64,000 bases of DNA, taken from contig NC_044600.1 in assembly GCF_901933205.1 (NCBI RefSeq), positions 496,001 to 560,000 of the forward strand, in the 5' to 3' direction. Under the pieces are notes generated by a model that saw only the letters and a program-made list of their open reading frames with translations, did not search any database and was not told where the DNA came from. A program made the translations under genes and the position numbers. This document shows, one piece after another, positions 1 through 14,250 of this stretch (its first letter is position 1; every line of letters starts with the position of its first letter). Origin of the DNA: Camarhynchus parvulus (Eukaryota; Chordata; Aves; Passeriformes; Thraupidae).

Positions 1-3000
1 TAGCAGTTTGTCTGCTGTCTCTTGTCTTTTTAAGCTCCTGCTGGTGAGATTCAGCTCTTCACATCAGTGTCTCCCACCACTGGATGTTGTTGTCGAAGAG
101 CAGCTGCTGGCAGAGCTACAAACACAGCCAGGAAAGCCCAGAATGCAAACTGGAAAATGATGAGGAAGAAAAGGATTCACTTCCTCCCCTACATTTTGCA
201 AAGCCATTACCTGTTTTTGACTGGCATTTCCAACTTGACACTGGGAACTGCTAAAGCATTTACATAAGATTGCAAAAATGCACACATTATCACTGCAGGA
301 AGCACTTAAAATTTAAGATAATTATATAGTATGGAAACCATTTCAAAGGACTCAAACAAAATAACAACTAATTCTAGAGAGTCACCCTTTAAGATGATTA
401 TTACTCTGCACTGCCGCTGATCTCCCACTAAAAAAATCCTTCTCTTTACAATTATATGCACATTATAAATTCCTACTTTGTTCTTCCACCATCAAGCTCC
501 TACAGCTGCCACTGACAAATTTGCATTCTGCGAGAGCTTAACGAGACAAGCAAAACCTCCCCACTGGGAGCGGAGGTGAAGCACACGAGTGCCAGGCTCA
601 GGGCCACGCTCCCTTCCCGGGCCCCTGCAGCACAGGGGATTCCTGGCAGCACCTGCCCTTGCTCTGCTGTGTCAGCAGCAGCAGCAGCAGAAGGAACCCC
701 AGCTGGAGTCCACAGGCAGGGTGATCCACAAGGACCTGTGGGGGAGCCCCTGTGCCCCCTCCCTGCTGTGCTTGCAGCCCTCTGGAACCTGGGCTGCTCC
801 TCACCTGTGCAGGTAACAGAAAGCAGGGAAACAAAGCATTTAGTCAGCTGCTTTCCAGACCAAACCACCCCATTTCAGCTGAAGAAAGCTGCCATGGGAA
901 GGGAGAAGCACACCTGTGAGGTGGAACTGTTGTGCCCCAGCAGCCTCTGTCCACCTCCTGCTCCCACTCCCCACTGCTGCTCTGCCTCCTGCCCCACTGC
1001 TGCCCTTCTCTTGTCTTTTCCACAAGTATCCCAGGGAAAAAAGATAAAACATTCTGCCTAGCTCTATTGCTCAAAGCAAACTCATCTGGGGAAAAACTTA
1101 TCTGCCAAAGGCTAATATGTTTTTATTGGATATCTGCTAGGAGAGATTTACAGAAGCTCATGCCAAAGTCAAACTCTATTTTTTTTCCCCCACAGCAAGG
1201 GCAAAAGTACAAACTGAACTCAGAGCAAATGAAATTTTCTTGTCCCAGATATTATGGAGACTTACCAAAGTCCCATACGAAGTCTCTGACTTAATGGACA
1301 ACAGAAAGTGTTTTCTGAGTCTAATTATTGGAAATAACAGCAGCGAAAAGAGCTGGAACTTTCCCACAAACTTCAGCCTGACAAAGAAAACTGATATATT
1401 TAAAATCTTGTATTTGGACAAAGTACAGAGTAAATTAAAACAGTGTCTGGTAATGGGAAGTGCAGCCACTCCATTAATAGGTGCTGGGCTGCTGCAGGTT
1501 TTCCACACAACTGTGTCAAACAAAGCAGAGCACTGGAGGTCACTGGAACCTGAGCAGTGCTGAAAAAAGACAGAAGAGCCAAGTGATGGTCTGGATGTGA
1601 TCTGTGGACAGCACCTGCTCTGACCTCTCCCATCAGGCAGCCCCATCTGGGGTCAGCCACTGCTGGTGCCAAATTCCAGCGTGCCTGGGCCAGAGCCAGG
1701 CTCAGGGACAGCCTGCGAGCTGAGCACACTAAAAGGAGCCAACACCAACTGCAATGCCCTGCTCTGGCAGACAACAGCGATTACACCTGTTAGAAGTAAT
1801 GAATGTTTGCACTCCACTGTGAGAATGAGGACTACTAAATAATATCTGAGTGTAATCACATTACCATATTGAAGTGTGCACAGAGAAAATAGTTTTTAAA
1901 AAGAGATTCACCTTCCCTGCTCCCAGCAGCTGCAGCCAGTGTGATGCAAGAATGCTGAGGGCTGAATTACTTCTGCAGACAGGAAAATGATTTATATATT
2001 TTTAAATAAATAATGTGATTTATTAAAAAAAGGCTTATAACCTAAGAATTGAATGATGTATAGACTAGTTAATCATTGGGGTTTTAATGTGATACCTCTA
2101 AAGTATGCATACAGGTCAGTGATTTACTAATAACCTACTCTTACAACAGGCACACAGACAGAGATGCAAAGCACAACAGGTTTAAACCCTTTAAACCCCC
2201 CATTTCCATTCTCACTGCTGTATAAAAAAAAGAAGTATTTAAATTAAGTTGGTTTTATTATCCCTTTTTAAGTCTTAGTCCATTACTGGGCTATGTTTTA
2301 GCACAGCACATAAATAAATCAGCCTTTCATTGCCAGAGATCCTTACAATATTGTTGTTCATTTACTTTTAGTTTTCTGGATATGCTGGGCATATCCCAAG
2401 CATGCAAAAAGGATCGACTTGCCCTAAGAAACTCCAGATCAAAAATAAATATGATAAAGATGAAAAAGCATTCATCAGAGGCAGCAGGAAATGAGGGGAG
2501 CAGAGCAGGGCAGAGCCAGGCAGCAGTGATGGAATGCTCAGAACTGTATTTAAAAAGCAAATCCTTGGAGCTGAAGTGCATCTCAGCTCCAGCAGCAGCT
2601 CCAGCACTCAGGGAGCTGCTGGCAGTGCTGCAGTGCTCCAGGAATGTGCTCTCCTGCTTCCTCACCGCCCTGGCTCCCTGCGTCTCTCCTGGCTCTCACA
2701 AACAGAGCCTGGCTGCCAGCAGCACCTCCCAGCACTCAGATGTCATTCCCACACGAGCACTTTCACAAAGAAGGAAATGAAAACCCAGTTCTTCCATGTT
2801 TTGCTCAAGGCTAAGGAGGAATTTATTGCCGAGCATGGATTAAAACCCAGAACACTTCTTGCACCACTGCTGTTTTCAGTACAGACTTTTCCTGTCTGTG
2901 CTGCCTCCACCAAGCTCTCAGCACACTGAGGGTAGGATGAGTCTTGAGGCTCTATTGGTTTTTAAATCTGTGAAATGCCCTGAAATAGCCCCAGTACCTG

Positions 3001-4023
3001 CACTCTCCTTACCCCCTCCTGCTACTTTGGCAAACCTGTGTTTTGCCCTTTTCTGTCCATCAGAAGGGATGGGGCTACCCCAGCAGCAAGGTGCCACCAT
3101 GGGTTCAGGAAGCAGTTGGGCACTGCCCTAGAAAGCTTCTCCAGGCACTGCCAAAGGAGTCCACGGGGTGCTGGGGGGAGAATCAGAGGGAGGAGCTGCT
3201 GGGGATCACTACTCCAGTAAAGCATGGCTAATGTGCATCACCAGTTGCCCACTGCAACAGTTACAGTCTGTAGCTACAAGTAAGTCAAGTACTTTATTTG
3301 TGTAATTACAAGGAACTGATCCCTGGGGGTCATACAAATAATTCAGTATACTAGCAAAAAATGAGGTTTCTGAGAACATTTACACTAGTATAATCTGATG
3401 GGATGCAGAGTTCTGGAAAATAAATGCCAAAGGGGATGAAAAAAGAGCTAAAGCTAATTTATTTTTTAAATCAAATTAATATTAGCATTTTTTTTTGGTC
3501 TGTATTTGCTCAGCTTTAAGGAATAGCCTCTTTGCTTCTTTGTTGCTATTTGTTTTTCTTGGGCAATGTATCTCAACCTGAGGAATTGTACCCAAGGTTC
3601 AGCACAAGTGCCAAGGAGGGAAATGCAGTTATAACAAAGCCACACTGCACACTACATGTGGGAGGCACCTCTGTCCATCAGCCTTTCCAGGAGCTTCTGC
3701 AAAATAACCCCTGTTATTAAACTAATCACCTTGTGTCAAATGGCAGAGTGACAGCAGAGAAAATTTACCTGGGTAATAAGTCAGCAATAAAGGTACGCCC
3801 AGGGAGGAGGAAATGAGGCTGCTGCAGACACAGCAATAACACCGAGGAGCAAAATCCAATATTGGAACAGATAAAAGTTCTCCATCCCAATATTCCTCCG
3901 TGACAAGTATGAAACAGTATGCAAAGAACAAGGGGGAAAGATGAAAGATAGCAGCAAGAAAAGGCCTTTGAGAGGTGAGCTAAGAGGTAACGAATGCCTG
4001 CATGGAGAGCAGGTGAGGAGAGG

Positions 4024-4790
4024 GCAGGGCTGGGAGCTCAGTGCCCCCTGCTCGGATCTGCGGGGCCAGGGCTGCTCCCATCCCCATCCCATCCCCATCC
4101 CCATCCCCATCCCCATCCCCATCCTCATCCCCATCCCATCCCCATAGCCTGGCAAGGGGCAAGCAGGACTGGGAGCTCAGTGCCCCCTGCTCAGATCTGC
4201 GGGGCCAGGGCTGCTCCCATCCCCATCCCCATCCCCATCCCCATCCCATCCCCATCCCCATCCCCATCCCCATCCCCATCCCCATCCCATCCCCATAGCC
4301 TGGCAAGGGGCAAGCAGGGCTGGGAGCTCAGTGCCCCCTGCCCAGCTCTGCAGGGCCAGGGCTGCTCCCATCCCCATCCCATCCCCATCCCCATTCCCAT
4401 TCCCATCCTCATCCCCATCCCATCCCATCCCATCCCCATTCCCATCCCCATCCCCATCCTCATCCCCATCCCATCCCATCCCATCCCCATTCCCATCCCC
4501 ATCCCATTCCCATCCCCATCCCCATCCCATCCCCATCCTCATCCCCATCCCATCCCCATAGCCTGGCAAGGGGCAAGCAGGGCTGGGAGCTCAGTGCCCC
4601 CTGCCCAGCTCTGCAGGGCCAGGGCTGCTCCCATCCCCATCCCATCCCCATTCCCATCCCATCCCCATTCCCATTCCCATCCCCATCCCCATCCCCATTC
4701 CCATCCCCATCCCCATCCCCATCCCATCCCCATTCCCATCCCCATCCCACCCCAGCCTGACAAGGGGCAAGCAGGGGCTGGGCTGGCAGG
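4024..4790. repeat. Nested minisatellite: CCCCAT hexamer runs inside a higher-order unit
   Basis: A non-hexameric segment of roughly 70 bp (containing gggagctcagtgccccctg and ggccagggctgctcccat) alternates with runs of CCCCAT and its CCCAT and CCATT variants. Units start near 4024, 4163, 4314, 4577 and 4771, so spacings are 139, 151, 263 and 194 bp. Differences in hexamer number account for the spacing. The last unit is degenerate. Hexamer runs cover about 4077-4146, 4216-4296, 4367-4559 and 4630-4750. The third run also carries a repeated CATCCCATCCCATCCC block, which suggests secondary duplication. Histidine/proline/serine and methionine/glycine ORFs here are by-products of the hexamer. Confidence 0.95.
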
Positions 4791-5159
4791 GCTGACGAGG
4801 CAAGCCAGAAACAAAATGTGTGGCACTGACATGTTTCCTAACAGCACTGACAGATTTTAATAAGCAAGCTATTCTTCAGTTTTGATTTGAGGTGTATATA
4901 ATTAGGTAATGTGGGTGTTGAGTGATAAAACCCACAAGAAATACACAAATTAGAAGCACTGATTTTTTTTGAAACCATGGCCTGCCTGTTTCAGACTAAG
5001 TGGCATGACCTATTTTTATTGTATTATTATATTTGGAAAATAAAAGGAAAACTTTTCTTTTTCATCTCTTCTTCAGCATAGGAAAGATTGGGGACAAATG
5101 ATACTGCTCTTTTAAGTTCTCCTCTTTCAAAACTTAAGAACCTTTATTTGTCGTTTGAG

Positions 5160-5198
5160 TTCTTTTACTTTTTTCTTTTCTTTTTCTTTTTCTTTTAC
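5160..5198. repeat. TTTTC-rich pyrimidine tract
   Basis: A short polypyrimidine low-complexity tract built from TTTTC pentamers lies inside FGF13 intron 3. On the minus (sense) strand it is purine-rich (GAAAA), so it is not a splice-acceptor tract for the gene. No function is apparent. Confidence 0.8.
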
Positions 5199-8100
5199 TG
5201 GCTGCTTCCTAGAAGAGACGAGATCTATCTAGATTTTCCAGTAATCACTTTCCAGTGATCCAGTGAATCTCTTTCACTTTTCCAGAAATCACTTTTTCCA
5301 GATTTTCCATTAATCACATTCACAAACTTCCCTACAAACTCAGTTAAGTATTTCTCTATTTCAGATTTCAGTAAGACCAGGGAAAGCCACAAATATTCTA
5401 TGACTGCTGACCAAAAGCATGAATTTACAATGGATTTCAAGAATGTCCTTTTGAAAGGAATAGGACTGCTCAAAAAAAAAGGACCCTCTCTGAATTTTCG
5501 GGCAAGATCTTTCCACGGGCTCTGAAAGTGAAATATCCAGTACAACCTTCTGTACAGCCTTAGGAGTTCCTACTCCTCACTGTCACCACTAATGGGTTGG
5601 GCAGGAGATCAATACAGTAACTGCACAAAATATAAATTTCTGTCTATCTCAGGAATTTAATCAATTCCTTTAAAATAAGGTAGATTATCTTAATTAAATT
5701 TATAACGTGCAGTCCTTTGGTGTGCAGGACAATGTCTTGTTCCAGTATCTTCCCCATCTTTCATTCAGGCCTGCAGTGGCCACTAAGTCACCAATTGCCT
5801 TTTTCAAGCACGTTATCATCTCTCCATCATGTGCATGTTCTGTAATGACCCCTCCTTATCTCTGCTGCCTGCTGTGGACAAAGCCCAGCGTTATTGCTGC
5901 CCAGAGCTGCACTGCGCAGGGCTGAGCAGGGACGGTTATGAGGCACTATCAGACTCCAGCCTGTCCTGCACACAGTGCCAGGGCTCGGGGCAGCCCTTCC
6001 CCGTCCTGCTGTGTCCCAGGGCTGCCCTCAGCAGCACAGGGCTGGCCCTGCCGTGCCCCCAGCTGGGCACAGCCTGCCCTGAGCCTCCTCAGGCTTCTCT
6101 CCAAAACTCACTCACCTCTTCCTGCATCCTGGTAAGCTACAGCCAACAAAAACAAATCTAGTCCCATGGGAAACACCAGGACTACAGAACCTGTTCTTAT
6201 TTCAAATCGGTGTGAAGCACACCAAAATCCTGGATTTTTCACAACACAAAATATTAGAAATCATCTCCTGATACTGTTAAAATGCTACATTTAGGCTATT
6301 TTACAACAAAAGACTGAAATTGCCATTTTGAAATGGGGTTTTTTTAGCCTTAATAGTAGTATTTTCATAGACTCTTCTCAGAAATTTTAGAAATCAAAAC
6401 TTGAAGCTTTTCTTCTGGATACACCCATCTATCTCCCAGCTTTCTCTCCTGAAACCCATTTTCCTGAAGTCTTTGTTTATCCTTATGGATGAACAGCCTT
6501 GCTTTGCAGATGTCTCCATACAGCACCTCATCCAGAGCATCCCTGATCCTGGTTCCCCAAAGATCTTCTTAGAGCTGTCATCCATTCAAATTCATAATAG
6601 CAGTGATTAATAGGAATAAGGATATAAAGCCAGCAGCAACAAGAGCTTAGTGGGAATGCTATACTTTTAAATGAAAGCTGATTAGTCTCAGCTGTTCCTT
6701 CTGGCTAACGCTGAGCTGTAATACTTCTTGATTCCATCTGCTTTACTGCCTGGCCTTTTGTAGGGAAAAGATCATTTTTATTTTTATGACTGGGAAGGCA
6801 AAGTATCAGCATTTTTAGTGACCCTCGAAGCTATAAGGACTCAGGAACAGGTATTGTTACCAAGAATCTGCCCAAAAGTTCCCTTTTTATTTCACTGCCT
6901 TTTGACTTCACATGCAATTGCAGCCATGGAGAACCTGGCGAGTCCCCATGTCCTTCTGCTGACTCATCTGCAGAGCCAATCTTGCCAGCAGTGATGGCAG
7001 TGACCCCCTGAGCCCCAGGGCTGGGAGCTGTGAGCAGGGAAATGCACTGCTCAGTGTCTCATAACCCCATTCAAGGGCCTCACCACTGTCCTTGGGCTGA
7101 CTGGCAGACAGAAAACATCTGTCTCATTTAATGACTTCTCCTGATGCCTTCCAGATCTCAGCAAGTTTGAGAGGTTGCCCCTTATGCACTTAGAGCACAT
7201 TTCCCAATTAAGAGCAGAGCAGATTTTATAGTCAAGTGGGAGATTTGCAGTAACTATTGTAACTCAATTGTAAAGAAGATCTCCAGAGCTTTATCAAGTT
7301 TTTCTTTGAAAAAATTAATCTTGGTAAGAAAAAGCAGAATTTTAACCTGCACAGCAGCTTCCCAGACGAGCTCTGCCCCAGCCATGCCTTCTCCTGGTCC
7401 CACCCAGAAGGTTGCAAGCTGTGCCCAAGGGCTCAGGGTGCAGAGCTGCAGCCACTTCTGGCTGTCACCAGGGTAAACAAGGACAGATTCCCAGAGTAAC
7501 TGCTGAAGAGGCTGACCTCGAAGAGCACAGGCTTTGTCTGAGTCACAGGAGAACCTTCCTCACAGGAAAGCACTTTGAAGGAGGTCGTAACTTAGCCCTT
7601 ATCACTTCTTGATGGAAAAAAGAAAATGCTTTTACCAGTTAATGGCTCAGAAAAGTGCATGACTGGTTACTGTAACCACAACAACATATTCAAAAGCAGT
7701 GAGACAGAAAAGGAAGCGCTGGATAAGCATATGTTGTTTTTAATAAAGAATGACTTAGAGCTAAGTGGACCACTCGGTTTCCAAGGGTGCTTGGCAAAAG
7801 CAGAGCAGGGGGGGAACCCAACACGCTTGGGATGCCTCCCTGTGCCCCAGCCAGGCTCCTCCTCCAGCATCACCCTGCCCTCTCCCTGCTGGGCATCCCA
7901 CCCCAGGCTGCAGAGCAGGGCTGACACCCCCTCCCCTCACCCAGCCTCCCCATGCTGAGCATCCACCCAGCCCCAGCCCCAGGCTGCATCAAATTCAGGG
8001 CTGGATGTACTCCCTGGGTGCTCAGGACTAAGGTAATTTGGTCAGAAGCGAGATCTGGCAAGCTGATTTTGTTATGGCCTCGCATTAATGGCTCATTTAT

Positions 8101-11100
8101 TACCCTGCAAGATCAGGCACGTGTTATCAATATCCAGGGGTCTGAGAGCTCTAAGCACAGATGGACCACAGACTGACAGGAATTGATTGTGTGCAGTGGC
8201 TCAGATGAGACTGGAGGAGAAGTGCCACCATCCAGGTGGCTTTCTGGGAAGAAGCACAATGAATCAGCCAGCAGCACTGAGATATCCTTCCTGTGAAACT
8301 GCAGAAGGGAGGGAAGCTGCTCTCACTCCACACGCTGCTTCCCCTGCTCAGGGGGAGCCTGACAGCAACGTGTCCATGACACACACTGCAGAACATCTGC
8401 CTGCCACAAGCAGGGCCTAAAACTACCTGGTTGGCAGGCTGCAGCTGAAACAACCAAAATGCCCCTTGTTTCGAGAGCACAAGCTTCCCAGACCCTGCTC
8501 AGTGCCCCCTTGCTCTGCCACCCCAGTGAAACACTCACTTGTGGGCAGCCCTGATCACCCCAGGCTGGCTGCCCACGCTGCAGGGACCTTCCTCCAGCTG
8601 CATTCCCTTCTCCCACCTGGAAAACGAGGGTAAGGTTACCCCTAGCTGCACAGCACAGGCAGGAAGCCACATCTAGAGCAAAACTCAGTTGTCAGGCAGG
8701 TGAAACCTCAAACAAACCTGAGCCGAGGAACCACCAAGCCATGACAAGGCTGCTGGCTCTGGTTCAACAACCTCGCTACATTCTTCCTGCAGGGGAAATG
8801 CATTTTGCTCCTTCTTGGGAGTGCCTGGGAGAAACAGAAAGCTCAGGTAAAGGTCTGAGTGGGAATGGTTCCCACAGAGCACACAGGGCTGAAAACGAAC
8901 TGCAGAACTCAATCAGCAGCAAACAGGAGTTGGACGAAATGCACAGAGAAATAATGTTGCCTCATTTCAACAAGCAAATCTGCATTATTAAATTACCACC
9001 TTCTTTAGCTGGGCTGGTGCAACATCCACCAGTGCCAACCCCAAACGTGTGTCCCAGCAAGGCTGTAGGCATGTGGTGAAGGCTGAGCATCCCTAAGCAC
9101 TCACATCCCGCTGAGAAATGCTAATGCAATGTTTCCACTTAATCCCAGTACTTGGACCCCAATTCTGAGAAGGCACAAAAGCAACTGCTGCTCTAACAAA
9201 ATGGAGCCTCTGATAAGATGCTGCAGGTTCCACACCATTTCCTGAAAGGGAGATAAGGACAGAGTTGGGACAACTCACATCCTGGGCAATGGTGACTCGG
9301 AAAATCAGCTCCGGGTACAAAAAGCAGTTTCAGGTAAACTCATCTGCTGATATGGAAAAGTAATTCCAGTAGAGAGATGAAAAGTATTTTAAAATCTCAT
9401 AAAAACAATCTGACCAAAATGCCCTTAAAACTTCCCATTGAGTCTAGTATCTCTGTCATCCCTGCTCTCAGGGCTAGACTGCTACAGCTCAATAGGTCAG
9501 AGCAAAGGCAGACAGGAGCACTCTGGGCTCTGAAATCACCATTCCTTCTCCAGGAACATCACTTGTGTGGCCAGCCAAGGAGCAGGGAGCTGCCACCCAC
9601 GCTGGCAGCAGCACAGAGCTGCAGAGGGGCTGGCTGTGCCGGCCCAGGGATGCAGCACAGGGCGGCTCTGGCTGCTCCCACAGCCTGGGGCTCATCCCCA
9701 GCCCTCCTTCCATCCCCTCTGCCCTCCCCAGCCCAGGCTGTGCAGAGCTCTGGACAAACAGACACGGAGTTCCTCCAGGGCAAGCTCCGGCCAGGACAAG
9801 CTGGTCCTGGACACCCTGGGGCACCACGAGCTGGCCTGGCTCTGTGGCTGCTCCTTCCCAACAGAGAAAAATAACAGGAACTTTCCTTAAGGCTTTAGAA
9901 CTGTTTTTATCACAAACAGCAAATGTTGAGACAAAAATCACCAAAGAGGCCCAAATGCTCAGCTGTCATGAGCTAGCCCTTGGTAAAACTGTTATAAATG
10001 GGTCATTTCCATCAAGTGTGACTGCTCATGGGGAAGGTCTGACTGAGTACTTAATTTAGGCTGGAGGCAACAGCCTCTTGCTAACCCTCTACTCCCATAT
10101 TTCACACCACTTGACAATCTCAGATATTTTGCCCTCATGCTAATGCTTTTCTTCTCTATGTCAAAAAATTTCAGGACAATTTTAACAGGCACCTTCAAAT
10201 CATCTTCAAGCTGAAACAAATTTGAAAGGTGTGCATTTCCCCACAAAACACCCCCAAAATACCTGCTGTCACTTCTGCAGCTGAGGTGAAGTTAGAAACT
10301 TCAGGGAAGGTCTTTGTTAAGCTTGGCAGGAAGAAGAAATGAAGCAGGATGAACTGTGGGGAAAATCATCTGCACCAGCAGCTCCCAGAGACAGCAGAGG
10401 ATGAGAGCAGCAAAGCCACAGAGGGGTCAAACATGACCCCACAAAACCCCACAGGGCTCAAACCCTCCCTCTTGGCTCTGCCACGCAGCTGCAGAGGATT
10501 CTGCCACTGACCTCGAGCCCCAGGGGGTGTGTTGGAAAGGAGAACTCTCACTCAAAACGAGCCACTCAGCTTCAGGTAAACAAAGGAATTCATTACTGCA
10601 AGTCAGATAAAGGATTTGCAAGGGGTTTTTCTTTGGGTGGGAGAAAACTGTGCAATGGTTTTGCTGACACAGATTGGTATAAAAGATGGTTTAAAATTTC
10701 CTGTGCAAAACTGTATTCCAGACCAGAAGGAAAAAGACACATGTGCACAGGGAGAAAATATACAGTTTTGGAGAATATTTATTTCCTCAGAGGGAAATTA
10801 TTGCATGTTCTAAGATGATGAAGAAAGAAGACAGAAAATGCAGCCCAGCTGAATCCTCATTAGCAATGTCTGCATTCACCTGGCTCAGCCATGCACAACT
10901 CTATGTCAGGGGGTCAGCCTCCAGCACAAATATCTTTCTCACCATTCATTAATGCTTTCCCAACACTTCTCTTTCTGAGTAATTTTCTACATGAAAAAAA
11001 AATTAATACTTTTCCCATGTGTACTTAATTAAGAATAATCCACTCAGATGTGATGGATGGCTGTCTGATCTGTCTTGCTCTATCATATTTTATATTATCC

Positions 11101-12144
11101 TGCTTGCTTTCTTTCCTATTTCTGTTCTTTATTAATTCATTCTCTCTCTCTGACTTTCCCCTTTAGTAATTCTCTGCTTGGTTTCCAGCCTTATTTTTAT
11201 CAGTGGATTTTTCCATGACTCCATTTTTGGCCCCTTGAAGCGAATAACAAAAGCCAAGTGTCCCACCCCAGTCAGACTCAGAGCTTGCACACCCTCCCTA
11301 GCAAGCAGCACACTTTTTGCCCACTTTCACATATTTTTTAACAAGCTGGCTTTCAAATAAAAACCACAGTGCTTAAATGATACAGCTCCTGGTTGGCAGA
11401 GATGATCACATTCCTAAGCAGTTCATCCAAAGGCTTTGCAAAGGCAATCCAAGCACATCCTTTTACCTGGGACTGTTATTTCCCAGAGGCAAACACACTG
11501 CTGCTAATTTAAACAGAGCTCATGTACCCATGTGCTCTGCTGTGAGTGGCTAAGGATCACTGGGGCTTAAACTACACAGACTTCCTACTTATGGAAATTT
11601 TAAATTACCCAAAATGGATATGAGTTGAGTTGAATATGTATGCCCACCACCCCCACTTCAGATTGAAAATTGCTTTTTTTATAACAAATGCCTATTTCGA
11701 GCAGAGTGTTTGGAAAAGAAAAGCCCTTCCAAGCCAGGGTCTCCTCTGAAGCAAGTGGGAGAAGAAACAGGTTTTAAACCCACTCCTTTTGTTCCAAAAT
11801 GTGGAATTTGTTTTGTTCCTTTTATAGCCACACACTTGCCACTGGCTCCAGCAGGCTTGGAGGGATGCTGGGAACAGGAGGTAGGGGCTGAGGGAGGTAA
11901 ATCTGTCCTTTCTACTGGCAAAGAGAGGGATGGAATAAATTCTAGGGAGGGGGGAGAAGGAGAAATAGAATAAATAAAATACTGACAAGAGCGGATGTTA
12001 AAAGAGGGGAAGTGACAAGCAGAAGGGAAATGAGAAGTCAGCTGCAGTAAGGACCAACAAAGTGTACCTGAAATGCAAGCACTGAGGGAAGCTGGGGAAC
12101 ACCAAGTGCAGCCTCTGGTGCCCCCCAGGCAGGGCAGGCAGCCT

Positions 12145-12912
12145 GTCTGGGGGGCAGGAGCTCTGCCTTGACTGGGGAGCTCTGCCCTGACTGGGGAACT
12201 CTGCCCTGCTTGGGGAACTCTGCCCTGACTGGGGGGCAGGAACACTGCCCTGTCTGGGGAACTCTGCCCTGTCTGGGGAACTCTGCCCTGCTTGGGGAAC
12301 TCTGCCCTGCTTGGGGGGCAGGAACACTGCCCTGTCTGGGGAACTCTGCCCTGCTTGGGGAACTCTGCCCTGCTTGGGGGGCAGGAACACTGCCCTGGCT
12401 GGGGAACTCTGCCCTGTCTGGGGAGCTCTGCCCTGCTTGGGGAACTCTGCCCTGCTTGGGGAACTCTGCCCTGTCTGGGGAGCTCTGCCCTGCTTGGGGA
12501 ACTCTGCCCTGGCTGGGGAACTCTGCCCAGTTTGGGGAACTCTGCCCTGACTGGGGAACTCTGCCCTGGCTGGGGAACTCTGCCCTGCTTGGGGAACTCT
12601 GCCCTGTCTGGGGAACTCTGCCCTGCTTGGGGAACTCTGCCCTGTCTGGGGAACTCTGCCCTGACTGGGGAGCTCTGGCCAGTTTGGGGAGCTCTGCCCT
12701 GTCTGGGGAACTCTGCACTGACTGGGGAACTCTGCCCTGGCTGGGGAGCTCTGCCCAGTTTGGGGAACTCTGCCCAGTTTGGGGAACTCTGCCCTGCTTG
12801 GGGAACTCTGCCCTGACTGGGGAACTCTGCCCTGTCTGGGGAACTCTGCCCTGACTGGGGAGCTCTGCCCAGTTTGGGGAGCTCTGCCCAGGCTGGGGAC
12901 TTTTGCCCTGCC
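12145..12912. repeat. 19-bp minisatellite, about 39 units
   Basis: The unit is cttggggaactctgccctg, with the first three bases varying (ctt, tct, act, gct) and AACT alternating with AGCT. Several units carry an insertion that creates ggggggcaggaacactgcc, for example near 12231, 12315 and 12378. Because 19 is not a multiple of 3, each strand reads the unit in all three frames as a 19-residue period. The unit contains no stop in most frames, so long ORFs appear on both strands (488, 312 and 301 codons on minus; 228 on plus). These are repeat artefacts rather than genes. Confidence 0.95.
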
Positions 12913-14210
12913 AGGGAAGGGTTTGGGTGGACCCAAAGGTCACCCAGCCCCACTGCTGGCACGGCAGAGTGCCTCCAGAAACCCAGGGGTGTCCAAGGGA
13001 AGTCCAAGGGCCAGGAGCAGCCCCTGGGATGTGCAGCCCCTGAGCCGGGCCAGTGTCCTGCCCAGCTCACCTGCAGGGCTCCACCTGCTCTCCCCAGGCT
13101 TAACAAGACCTCAGACAACTTGACACACTTAGTCTCTCCTTTCAAGTGGCTTCAGGCTTCCTCCTGAGCTAATGAGGAACCATTTCTGAGCTGCTCCTTT
13201 AGGAAAGGGCCCTTCTTCAAAGCCCCTTCCAGGTGCCATGTGCAAACAGCAGCAGAGCCAGGTTCCCTCCTCAGATCTCACTTCTCTGCACCAGGGACTG
13301 CTCCTGGGAGCTGCTTCAAAGGCTGAAGTGTCAGCATCAGAAAGAAAGGAGGTGTGTGGGTGTGAAGTTACTAAATGCAAAACTGTCAACCTCCTTTCAT
13401 TTACAACCCTGAATATGCATGCATGCAAAAATGTAGGGCTTATATTAAAGTTTTTACTCTTGGAGCAGAAAATATCAAGGAGAAAAGAGACTAAAAGATA
13501 AGGCTGTGCAGGTCAGAATTCTTTCTCAGCTAATCTTTTCTTATTCATCAATATAAGAGTTTCTGTTAATAAAGCCTGCCCTACCTTAAGTGAGATTGTC
13601 TTTTACCATCTCAGGAAAGGGCACTCAGCAGACAGACGCCTTTTGTTGGTGACTGGGCAGTGACAGCAGATGGATTTTTTTAGTCTCTGACCCAAATAAA
13701 AGCTGTGTGGGGAATCAATGCCCAGCCCAGAAAAGCACCAGCCCACAAAGCACCTCGGGGTGGGAGTGGGTTCCTGGGTGTTCCAGCTGAGGAAGCTCTC
13801 TTCACTCTCTGGGCTCTGCCTCGAGCTCTGGCAGCTCCCTGGGCTGGGACAGGGACCCAAGGAGCTGCCAGTGCCAGCTGGGAGAGCTGGGCTCCCCAGG
13901 GGCTGAGCTGTGCCCCAGTGGGAGCCCTGAGCAGCAGGACAGGACAGGGACACACAGGGCTGGGGGACACTGTCTGTGCCAGCCTCGCACAGTGCAGGGA
14001 TTTTGGGAAAATGCACTGCTGCTCCTCAGCAAATTCATTCCTTACTGAGCCTGCCACAGCCAGGAGGAAAGAAAACTCACCCCATCTCATGGGAAACCTG
14101 AATTCTGCCCTTGGTCCCCCTCAGTCTGTGCTTCTGCTGCCTGCTGCAGGCCCAGACATGTCACCTGCTCAGGGGACACCTGCTCACCAGCTCAGCCTGA
14201 CTTTGCTGCT

Positions 14211-14250
14211 GTCCCCAGGACTGCCCAGGTGTCCCCAGGACTGCCCAGGT
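14211..14250. repeat. 20-bp perfect tandem duplication
   Basis: Two adjacent identical copies of gtccccaggactgcccaggt lie within intron 3. This small replication-slippage type duplication has no other recognisable content. Confidence 0.9.

Noticed and set aside
11679..13145. 488-codon minus-strand ORF
   Set aside because: Its core is the 19-bp array read through several frame equivalents. The flanking parts resemble no protein, and other frames on both strands are also open.
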